Below, one piece after another: positions 4,697 to 10,936 of a stretch of DNA of 10,936 nucleotides; positions within the stretch are counted from its first letter, which is position 1; every line of letters begins with the position of its first letter. The notes beneath the pieces are model-generated. The model had not been told where the DNA came from, did not search any database, and saw only the letters and a list, made by a program, of their open reading frames with translations. The stretch is taken from assembly GCA_046313675.1 (NCBI GenBank), contig JBKBXU010000149.1, positions 1-10,936 on the forward strand, given 5' to 3'. The DNA comes from JBKBXU01 sp046313675 (GTDB taxonomy: Bacteria > Bacteroidota > Bacteroidia > Cytophagales > Cytophagaceae). The position numbers and the translations under genes are program-made.

Positions 4697-7584
4697 TAGT
4701 GGTTTAATTTTATGAGTTTTACAGTTTGATATGTCTTCCCCTCCGGGCTAATGAGTTTCAGGTAGTAGATGCCTGGAGCCTGGTTGTCAAGAGGGATAAG
4801 TAAACCATCCTTAAAGTTTGCAGGCATTTCTTCTTCTTTAAGAACAGCACCCATGTTATTATATACCACAAGTCGGAATCCTTCAGAGTAGGTTTCGCTA
4901 TCCATTTTAACCTTAAAGCCGTCATAGAATGGATTAGGATATACTACAATTTTTTGTTCTTGTAATATCAGAGGCGTTATGCTGGTTACTTCCACGTGGT
5001 GTATTTTTAGATTACCAATGGTTGCCGAATAAGGATAACCGTTTCTGGACGTTGAGATAAATCCTACCGCCATTGCTTTGTCTGCATCTTGCAGTGCAGA
5101 TAAAGCAGCTCCCTGAAGGGTTATAGGATCTCCCAGGCTGATGATTTCAGAGGAGTTTCCCACTCTGTATTTAGGCTGTACAACACCTGATGACGGGTGT
5201 ACTTCCAGTATCAGGTGAAGAAAAGCTTGTGGTATCTGATCAATTTCGTGCATAGTAGCTATCGGAGTCCCCGCATTTTCATTAACAATTTGGATTCCTC
5301 CATTGCCATCGTTTGCATGCAGGGCTATTTTCAGGTAATTATCTTGGTCTCCGTTGCCTATGAAAATACCCATTGCCATATCTCCCGTAGGTGTTTGCCC
5401 TTCAAAGAATGGTTGTCCTAAAGCTGCCTCGATCGCAAATGGTTGCGTTTCACCATTGACATTTATCCCAAATTGAAAAGCGTTTTCCTGATTATTAAGA
5501 TCGCCATAGGCATCTCCTTCTGTAGCCTCAACAACGGTGAACAACCCTGTAGCACCACCTGCTACCAGATTTGCTGTTTCGTATTGATCCAGGTAATCTG
5601 TTTCGTTATTGATCATTATGCCTGTAAATCCTAATCCAAAAAAGCCTGTTCCCGGGTCATTGTTATACATAGGATAATCCAATGGAATGTTTGTGGACAT
5701 ACCATTCTGCGCATCTCTTGCAAAGGCATCCTGAATATCCGGAATTCCGTCACCATCATCATCCGGATCGTTAAGGTCAGATAAGCAGTCGCCATCCAGA
5801 TCCGGTGGGGTGCTTGCCGCCGAACAAGGGTTGGAGTTATTATCTATTTCATCGGCATTGCTGTAGCAGTCGTTATCATCATCAAGCTCCCAGTCGTATT
5901 GATTGGTACAGACGAAATCCTCGTCGGGTTCAAAAACCATGATCATGGAGTTAGTACCTATGCCCCTGTAATTGGCTGTCCATACAGTGCCTGGGAATAT
6001 ATCATTATCTCCTTGTGCTGTAATGTCCAAGGGCGTTTCTTCCTGAAATTGCCCGAATATGTTCTCTGAGATCTGCTGGTTAAGTTCTTTTTTGTCGGTA
6101 CCATTTACAAGGGCATTTAGTGCCTGTGTACCATCTTCATTTAGTCTTACTCTAAAGATCATTCCCTGGTTATACCCTACAGCAAGTATGTTGCCCTGCA
6201 TGCCTCCATTGAAGTTTGATGCGGTATATTCACACAAGCCATTGGTTGATGATTTAAATGTCAGCAGGGCAGGGCTTCCTGTTTGTCCCGGTGCCAGGTA
6301 GCTAACCTCATTGGTGATTTTTGAATCCGGCAAGGGGGGCCAGTCTGAGGGCAATGGATTATCTCCGGTTTTGGTCGTTCTCCATACCCCTGTTTCATTG
6401 TTCCAATTATAGGTGTATAATCCTGCTTCATGCGGATTTGACCTGATCGGATGGGGGTGTCCTCCATAAAATGATCCGGGGGTATAGTTATTAATATTGC
6501 CTACGTAAAACAAAGGATCGTAATTCACTACTGCCCCGGATCCCGGCTCTGAGGCATTATAGTTGTTAACAGGCTTCCCATTTTGCATCACAGGCGGTCC
6601 TCCCCAGTTTACATTAGCTGCATTGTCTATTGTGTACATTCGTCCGTCTTCTGTTACCAAAACATCATATGGGTTTCGTAGCCCTGTAACATATACCTGC
6701 ACCGGGCTATCCTCTGTAATAATGGCCATATTTAAACCTTTATTTCCGCCCCAGGGATCTCCCTCATCAGAACCATCCGCTTTATTGGGTCTGGTAGGGT
6801 CATCAAGCGTAGGTAAGTCGTATTTGAAAGGATGATTGGTGTCTGTCCCTTTTGTCGGCATGGCCTCTATGGCATCCAGGTCAACAGAAAGTATACAAGC
6901 AGATAAGGCATATTCGCTTGTGTAAGCAAACATTTGTGATGGTCCCCCGGCGTTGGTCATACCACCTACGGTAACATAAAGATAAGTTTTGCCATTCACG
7001 GTTCCAATTTGCATACCGTTGTTTGCATGATTTTCTTCTGAACGAGGAAGTCCCCGGACAAGATCTATCTTTTTCCATGTGCCTCCTTCCCTATATAGTT
7101 TGGAGACAACTCCGGAGTTTGTACATAAATTTACGCTGCCTGAGGCCCCGGCACCATGCCATGGGTCACTGGATCCTGCATAAATGATGGGGTTATCTGC
7201 GGTACCTGTAACTAATATTCCCGTAACCTGTCGATTGTTGTTGTTTATATTATAAGGCCGGGGTGTGCCATCATCGTAATGGTTAGGTATCTGCCTGACC
7301 AGGTTAATCACTTCCTTTTCTGTCACTTCATAATCTGTAGGCCCGTTTCTTTGAATAGTCAAACGGGTGATCCTTCCATTTTGCTCTCCCACATACAGTT
7401 TTCCATCCGGGCCGAACTGTAAGGAAGTGGCATTATGGATATCTGAAACCGGGGTCAGTCCCTTTAAACTTGATACATGAAATGCTATATTCTGAGAATT
7501 AACACCATGACACACTGCTGATAAACCTGCGACTATGCACAGCTTCCTAAAAAATCCCTTGAAAAACATGTATCCTTTTTTCAT
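4696..7584 (-). CDS. Secreted T9SS beta-propeller protein, sugar-dehydrogenase-like
   Basis: This 962-residue protein has a signal peptide (1 to about 31, ending GVNSQ). Residues 40-550 look like the six-bladed propeller of soluble glucose/sorbosone dehydrogenases: SLQFGPDGKLYVGEQNGRI at 54-72, H186 in SEENHANNGMQIG (compare the catalytic His in the H-x-x-G motif), and GLRNPYDVLVTEDGRMY at 301-317. Residues 566-620 are Asp-rich, with D-L-D-G-D-C-L-S-D and D-D-D-G-D-G-I-P-D, matching calcium-binding thrombospondin type 3 repeats. Residues about 645-870 look like a beta-sandwich of the lectin or LamG kind, judged by pattern only. Residues about 878-962 (VVYPNPFYDGF to the end) are a T9SS type A sorting domain. 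It should be exported across the outer membrane and released or attached to the surface. Whether it binds PQQ, oxidises a sugar or only binds glycans is open. The extra loops compared with bacterial sugar dehydrogenases make enzymatic assignment uncertain. Confidence 0.88.
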   Translation of the reverse strand: MKKGYMFFKGFFRKLCIVAGLSAVCHGVNSQNIAFHVSSLKGLTPVSDIHNATSLQFGPDGKLYVGEQNGRITRLTIQRNGPTDYEVTEKEVINLVRQIPNHYDDGTPRPYNINNNNRQVTGILVTGTADNPIIYAGSSDPWHGAGASGSVNLCTNSGVVSKLYREGGTWKKIDLVRGLPRSEENHANNGMQIGTVNGKTYLYVTVGGMTNAGGPSQMFAYTSEYALSACILSVDLDAIEAMPTKGTDTNHPFKYDLPTLDDPTRPNKADGSDEGDPWGGNKGLNMAIITEDSPVQVYVTGLRNPYDVLVTEDGRMYTIDNAANVNWGGPPVMQNGKPVNNYNASEPGSGAVVNYDPLFYVGNINNYTPGSFYGGHPHPIRSNPHEAGLYTYNWNNETGVWRTTKTGDNPLPSDWPPLPDSKITNEVSYLAPGQTGSPALLTFKSSTNGLCEYTASNFNGGMQGNILAVGYNQGMIFRVRLNEDGTQALNALVNGTDKKELNQQISENIFGQFQEETPLDITAQGDNDIFPGTVWTANYRGIGTNSMIMVFEPDEDFVCTNQYDWELDDDNDCYSNADEIDNNSNPCSAASTPPDLDGDCLSDLNDPDDDGDGIPDIQDAFARDAQNGMSTNIPLDYPMYNNDPGTGFFGLGFTGIMINNETDYLDQYETANLVAGGATGLFTVVEATEGDAYGDLNNQENAFQFGINVNGETQPFAIEAALGQPFFEGQTPTGDMAMGIFIGNGDQDNYLKIALHANDGNGGIQIVNENAGTPIATMHEIDQIPQAFLHLILEVHPSSGVVQPKYRVGNSSEIISLGDPITLQGAALSALQDADKAMAVGFISTSRNGYPYSATIGNLKIHHVEVTSITPLILQEQKIVVYPNPFYDGFKVKMDSETYSEGFRLVVYNNMGAVLKEEEMPANFKDGLLIPLDNQAPGIYYLKLISPEGKTYQTVKLIKLNH

Positions 7585-7783
7585 ACCTACTGATTTTTGC
7601 TAATGACTTCTGTATATTGTTAATTTTTAAAAAGTATCCTGATTATTTAATCGGTTTCTAAAAAAACGTCTATAGAAAATAACTGACTTCTAATTCTCTT
7701 GTTTAAAATCTTTTAAAATTTTATGGATGATATTTGTCAGTTTTAATGTTTTAATATCTTTGATTTGCTGTCTTTTAACGTGT

Positions 7784-7822
7784 AAAAAAGGAGCTGAAAA
7801 GAAATTCCCATTTCAGCCCCTT
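7784..7822 (-). terminator. Terminator of the kelch-repeat gene
   Basis: Read on the minus strand, AAGGGGCTGAAA and TTTCAGCTCCTT (7811-7822 and 7788-7799) form a 12-bp stem with one mismatch and an 11-base loop, followed by TTTTTT (7784-7789). It lies about 14 bases after the stop codon. It should keep the kelch gene's transcript from running into the sugar-dehydrogenase-like gene 200 bases downstream. Confidence 0.82.
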
Positions 7823-7835
7823 ATCCTATCTATTG

Positions 7836-9221
7836 TTATTGCTTAACTACTTTGTACATTTCGTATAAAGAGCCATCCTGAGGATTGATTTTGATCCAAT
7901 AAATACCGCTGTGGAGCTTTGAGAGATTTACAGTTCCAGAATTTCCCGAAATGGTCTGTCGATCTTCCAAATGCCCGTTAGAAGAGAATATCTCTACAGT
8001 GAATCCGCGGTTGTTTTGGTATTCAAAGAATAAAATATCCGAAGTAGGGTTGGGGTAAATATTTAAGCCGCTTCCTTCGGTATTTGCACGGTTAACCGAG
8101 GTTATTCCAGCTTCACCATCATCATCGTCGTCGTCATCGGGATCAACAGGATCTTCGGTTAATGTGTAGGCGATCATTTCCATGCTGTGCGCTTCCTGTT
8201 CAGTTGCACCACCTCCGCCTCTTCTGGAACTACCGGCAACTATGTATATATGGTTGTTATAGACTAATGCCTGTGTACCGTGTCTTCCAGTATTCATTGC
8301 CGGTAATGCCCTCCAGGATCCCGTTCCGACGTTGATGGCTTCGACTTCGTTATGAGCCCAGGGGGCACCATCATTTGCCGATTGTTGGTTGGGACCTTCT
8401 CCTCCCAAAACAATAACCTCGTTGCCAACCGCTACCGTTGCCGTCCCTGCCCTTCCGGTAAAAGTCCCGGAAGTTTCTAAGGTTGACCAGTTTCCTGTTT
8501 CAAAATCGTATACATCAACTTCTGTTTTGGTATTTAAAAACACTTGTCCCGGCCCATCTGCACCACGCGATATACGGCCTCCTGCTACGTAGAGCTTATT
8601 TCCTATGACTGTTGCATGAAAGTGATCTCTGGCTCTGGGAGCGTCTGTTAATGATGTCCAGTTTCCACTTACCGGATCAAATTCATCAAACCAGGCTACA
8701 TTGCCGTCGTCATGGCCATTGGTAATACCTGCTATTACATAAATTTTTCCATTGTACACAGCCGCTCCAGCAGAGCCCCGTCGTCTGGCAACAGGAATTT
8801 CGGAGCCATTGCTCCAGGTATCGTTTTCCGTATCATAGATATATACGTATTGTGCATTAGTTTCCGAACCATCCTCAAAAGCACATATCGCATAGATTTT
8901 TGTGCCAACAGCTACTGCTTGAAAGTGATGCAACTGACTGGCGTGAATGCTATTATAATTAGCGGCTCCTGTAGACCAAGTTCCTGTGGAAGGGTCATAT
9001 ATCTCAACAGGCTTGGGTGCCCTTCCTCCCATGAGGTAAAATTTTCCTGCTACCTCTACAAAAGCATTTTCATGACGATGGGTAGGGGGTATTTCCAGGT
9101 TGGTGGATAATTCTGTTTCAGACCATGTCCCAAATTCTGCCTGTCCGTAGGATTCGAGACAGCAGAATAAGCCAACTGTAAGAATGATCGATAAAAATTG
9201 AGTGAAGTAATTTTTTTTCAT
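7836..9221 (-). CDS. Secreted kelch beta-propeller protein with T9SS sorting domain
   Basis: This 461-residue protein has a signal peptide (1 to about 26, ending LESYG). Residues 50-350 contain about six kelch repeats with the usual G-K-x-Y-x-x-G-G type turns and W at blade ends. Examples are GKFYLMGGRAP near 59-69 with TGTWS, GKIYVIAGI near 158, GNKLYVAGGR near 207, and NHIYIVAGSS near 323. An acidic linker with seven consecutive Asp (362-368) joins the propeller to a T9SS type A sorting domain (about 386-461: LNIYPNPTSDI, then a beta-rich stretch ending in IYWIKI and YKVVKQ). Export by the type IX machinery and attachment to or release from the surface are expected. Kelch propellers bind proteins or carbohydrates, and a few are enzymes, but no catalytic signature stands out here. 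It faces the divergent desaturase gene across a 270-base gap. Confidence 0.92.
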   Translation of the reverse strand: MKKNYFTQFLSIILTVGLFCCLESYGQAEFGTWSETELSTNLEIPPTHRHENAFVEVAGKFYLMGGRAPKPVEIYDPSTGTWSTGAANYNSIHASQLHHFQAVAVGTKIYAICAFEDGSETNAQYVYIYDTENDTWSNGSEIPVARRRGSAGAAVYNGKIYVIAGITNGHDDGNVAWFDEFDPVSGNWTSLTDAPRARDHFHATVIGNKLYVAGGRISRGADGPGQVFLNTKTEVDVYDFETGNWSTLETSGTFTGRAGTATVAVGNEVIVLGGEGPNQQSANDGAPWAHNEVEAINVGTGSWRALPAMNTGRHGTQALVYNNHIYIVAGSSRRGGGGATEQEAHSMEMIAYTLTEDPVDPDDDDDDDGEAGITSVNRANTEGSGLNIYPNPTSDILFFEYQNNRGFTVEIFSSNGHLEDRQTISGNSGTVNLSKLHSGIYWIKINPQDGSLYEMYKVVKQ

Positions 9222-9448
9222 ACACTTTTCTTTCTAGGTTTCAAGAAAGTAACTCGTAAGAAATATGAGTGTTATAAAAAAAGTCATTTTTTAAGAATTA
9301 ATTTTCAGACTTTAGGTTTTGATCATTTATAGATAATGCTCTTAATTCAAGTATTTTCCGAGAAAATTTTTTTCTGTATAACTGACTCAAATAACCTGTT
9401 TGCCGATTATGAAAAAGATAGTTGTACTTTCAGTGGGATTTTAAGTAT

Positions 9449-9483
9449 ATTTATGCCTTGATTTATTTTTAAGTGGCATAAAT
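9449..9483 (+). promoter_or_regulatory. Inverted repeat just before the desaturase start codon
   Basis: ATTTATGCC (9449-9457) and GGCATAAAT (9475-9483) are perfect 9-bp arms with a 17-base AT-rich spacer. The right arm ends 8 bases before the start codon. It could be an operator for a dimeric regulator, or an RNA hairpin that limits ribosome access. A repressor controlling desaturase expression is one candidate explanation, since desaturase genes are commonly regulated by lipid state or temperature. Confidence 0.45.
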
Positions 9484-9491
9484 TCAAAAAA

Positions 9492-10586
9492 ATGAAAGAC
9501 TTTGTATCCGTTAATGATCCAGTTTTTGTTCAGCCTGAGAAGTATGGTTTTTTTGATAAGTTATTTCTTAACCTGATTCGCGATGAACGTGATTTGCCTT
9601 TCATTTACCTCTCTTTGAAAATCACCTTTTTTATGATTCTTCCCGGGATAGCACTTTTTTTTCCCTTACCAGGATATATATGGTGGCCTCTGGCTATATT
9701 TTATTTTTACTTAAACAATCTTGTTTTTAAAGGGTCATTTGGTTTAATGCTTCACTGTACCAGTCACAGGCCATTTTTTAAACAGAAGGTTGGGTTTATG
9801 AACCATTATTTGCCATGGTTTGTAGGTCCGTTTTTTGGCCAGACACCAGAAACGTATTTTGTTCACCATTTGGGTATGCATCATGTGGAGAATAACCTTG
9901 AAGATGATTTGAGCAGTACTATGCATTATCAACGGGATAGCTTTAAGGATTTTATGAAATATTTTCTGAGTTTTGTTTCCACCGGTTTATTGGATACCGC
10001 AAAATATTTTAACATCAGACAGAACAACCGTTTCAGAAACAAGCTTCTTTTTGGCGAAATCCTCTATATAGTAGTATGCGTGGTCTTGTTTTATTTCAAT
10101 CCGGCTGCCACGTTTATGGTATTTGTGTTGCCATACCTTATTTCCCGATTTATCATGATGTTGGGTAATTGGACGCAGCATTCTTTTGTAGATTATACTG
10201 ATCCGGGTAATTGTTATAAAAATAGTATTAACTGTATTAATACCTCTTATAATAATAAGTGTTGGAATGATGGATACCATATTAACCATCATATACGTCC
10301 TTCACTACACTGGACAGAGTATCCGATACATTTCCTGGAAAATCTGGATGAATTTTCAAAAAATAAAGCCCTGATTTTTGATGGTATTCATTACCTGCAT
10401 GTTTGGTTTTACCTGATGAACAAAAATTATAAAAAACTTGCGCAGCATTTGGTTAATATTCATGGCACGTTCTCTTCAGAAGAAGAAGCTATAGAATTAA
10501 TGCAGAGCCGGACAAAAAAAATGGAGATCCGGGGTATAACCATGCGATCACTTAAAAAATCCGGATCGGTGTCGGTAGCTACGTGA
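9492..10586 (+). CDS. Membrane fatty-acid-desaturase-family protein
   Basis: This 364-residue integral membrane protein has all three histidine boxes of the desaturase/hydroxylase superfamily that hold the di-iron centre: H88-C-T-S-H92 (HX3H), H126-L-G-M-H130-H131 (HX3HH, preceded by another His), and H263-I-N-H266-H267 (HX2HH). H230 in NWTQHS is a likely extra ligand. Hydrophobic segments at about 38-78, 185-225 and 296-310 are the membrane anchors. The family inserts double bonds or hydroxyl groups into acyl chains using O2 and reduced cofactor. The exact substrate and position of attack cannot be read, and I cannot exclude a hydroxylase or carotenoid role. There is no fused cytochrome b5 domain and no electron-transfer gene nearby. 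A TTTG at 9399 with TACTTTC at 9425 is only a weak promoter candidate. Length is within the family range. Confidence 0.88.
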   Translation: MKDFVSVNDPVFVQPEKYGFFDKLFLNLIRDERDLPFIYLSLKITFFMILPGIALFFPLPGYIWWPLAIFYFYLNNLVFKGSFGLMLHCTSHRPFFKQKVGFMNHYLPWFVGPFFGQTPETYFVHHLGMHHVENNLEDDLSSTMHYQRDSFKDFMKYFLSFVSTGLLDTAKYFNIRQNNRFRNKLLFGEILYIVVCVVLFYFNPAATFMVFVLPYLISRFIMMLGNWTQHSFVDYTDPGNCYKNSINCINTSYNNKCWNDGYHINHHIRPSLHWTEYPIHFLENLDEFSKNKALIFDGIHYLHVWFYLMNKNYKKLAQHLVNIHGTFSSEEEAIELMQSRTKKMEIRGITMRSLKKSGSVSVAT

Positions 10587-10620
10587 TAAGTCAAAAGTCA
10601 AAAGGCATAAGGCGTAAGTT

Positions 10621-10638
10621 AAAAGGCGTAAGGCGTAA
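10621..10638. repeat. Short GGCGTAA direct repeat, first copy
   Basis: AAAAGGCGTAAGGCGTAA occurs exactly here and at 10753-10770, and each copy itself contains two GGCGTAA units in tandem. A related AAGGCATAAGGCGTAAG lies just upstream, near 10602. These appear to be slippage-prone units preceding each of the 46-bp repeats. Confidence 0.75.
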
Positions 10639-10698
10639 CGAAGTAAGAAGTAAGTAATGAGGTATTGATATCAATTTACCGGTCATCCTGGCTCAAAC

Positions 10699-10744
10699 TG
10701 TCATCCCGACGCAGGAGGGATCTGCTCAATGGGAATTTTGAATG
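10699..10744. repeat. 46-bp direct repeat, first copy
   Basis: This unit begins TGTCATCCCGACGCAGGAGG and ends GGGAATTTTGAATG. It agrees with 10811-10856 at 43 of 46 positions by eye. GCAG and CTGC within it could form a small stem. A partial third copy, GTCATCCTGG, lies at 10682. TCATCCCGAC-type repeats are familiar in Bacteroidota intergenic DNA. Confidence 0.8.
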
Positions 10745-10752
10745 TTTAGTTT

Positions 10753-10770
10753 AAAAGGCGTAAGGCGTAA
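10753..10770. repeat. Short GGCGTAA direct repeat, second copy
   Basis: An exact copy of the 18-base string at 10621-10638. It is followed by GTCATAAGTCATAAG, another short tandem reiteration. Together with the second 46-bp unit this shows that the island grew by duplication of a roughly 110-130 base block. Confidence 0.75.
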
Positions 10771-10810
10771 GTCATAAGTCATAAGGAATAAGGGGTAAGT
10801 AGTAAGTGAC

Positions 10811-10856
10811 TGTCATCCCGACACAGGAGGGATCTGCCCAAAGGGAATTTTGAATG
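10811..10856. repeat. 46-bp direct repeat, second copy
   Basis: Differs from the first copy only at three bases (G/A in CGACACAGG, and two in CCCAAAGGG), and starts 112 bases further on in the same orientation. The small number of differences suggests recent duplication or gene-conversion-like homogenisation. Confidence 0.8.
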
Positions 10857-10936
10857 CTGAATTCTTAATTTTGAATTATGAATTATCTCCTAACACTCGC
10901 TCTCCGCTCCCTTTTTCGCTTCTTCGCTCGTACTCT

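Larger units (their letters stand above)
10587..10936. other. Repeat-rich non-coding end of the window
   Basis: No coding frame is supported. The stretch holds direct repeats (listed separately), short reiterations such as AAGTC, TCATAAG and AAGGCGTAA, a TTTTGAATTATGAATT-type AT-rich string near 10869, and a C/T-rich end with CGCT motifs. No terminator hairpin for the desaturase is evident. This mix is typical of Bacteroidota intergenic repeat islands. Confidence 0.7.

Noticed and set aside
8712..9110. Plus-strand 132-codon frame opposite the kelch gene
   Set aside because: Lies wholly antisense to a well-supported kelch/T9SS gene and shows no recognisable protein features.
9399..9431. TTTG (9399-9402) and TACTTTC (9425-9431) as the desaturase promoter
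   Set aside because: The downstream box lacks one spacer base and the final G of TAnnTTTG, so the match is too weak to list as a site.
10699..10856. The paired 46-bp repeats as a CRISPR array
   Set aside because: Only two full copies, imperfect, with a spacer made of simple reiterations and no cas genes; repeat length and content fit intergenic dispersed repeats better.

Overview
The window looks like chromosomal DNA from a member of the Bacteroidota, probably of the Cytophagales/Flammeovirga-like kind. The supporting signs are: AT-rich DNA with A/T-rich start contexts instead of clear Shine-Dalgarno sites, TAnnTTTG-type -7 promoter boxes, short lipoboxes ending in Cys, and two large secreted proteins carrying C-terminal type IX secretion (T9SS type A) sorting domains. 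The genus cannot be fixed from this stretch.

Layout, left to right. (1) Positions 83-1717 hold two diverged copies of a Gre-like transcription-factor gene and its upstream region. The first copy (222-401) is broken by a stop codon and truncated. The second (1262-1717) is intact. Between them, on the opposite strand, lies a collagen-like lipoprotein gene (430-1074). (2) A long intergenic stretch (1718-2286) contains a hairpin repeat and then a promoter-like leader for a SulP-family anion transporter with a STAS domain (2287-3810), which ends at a perfect 13-bp terminator stem. (3) A minus-strand block follows: a small lipoprotein (4147-4626), a 962-residue secreted beta-propeller protein resembling sugar dehydrogenases with a calcium-binding Asp-rich region and T9SS tail (4696-7584), and a 461-residue kelch-propeller protein with a T9SS tail (7836-9221). 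Hairpin terminators lie downstream of both T9SS genes, so each of the three appears to be its own transcription unit. (4) A divergent membrane fatty-acid-desaturase-family gene (9492-10586) has all three histidine boxes and a hairpin just before its start. (5) The last 350 bases are repeat-rich non-coding DNA with two near-identical 46-bp units.

The genes do not form one obvious pathway. The shared theme is the cell envelope and outside world: two surface lipoproteins, two T9SS-exported propeller proteins, an anion transporter and a lipid-modifying enzyme. I see no CRISPR array, tRNA, rRNA, prophage or transposase, and no clear new multi-gene system. The observations most worth following are the degenerate Gre-like duplicate with a conserved palindrome upstream of both copies, the leader of the transporter gene, the hairpin before the desaturase start, and the paired T9SS propeller genes.
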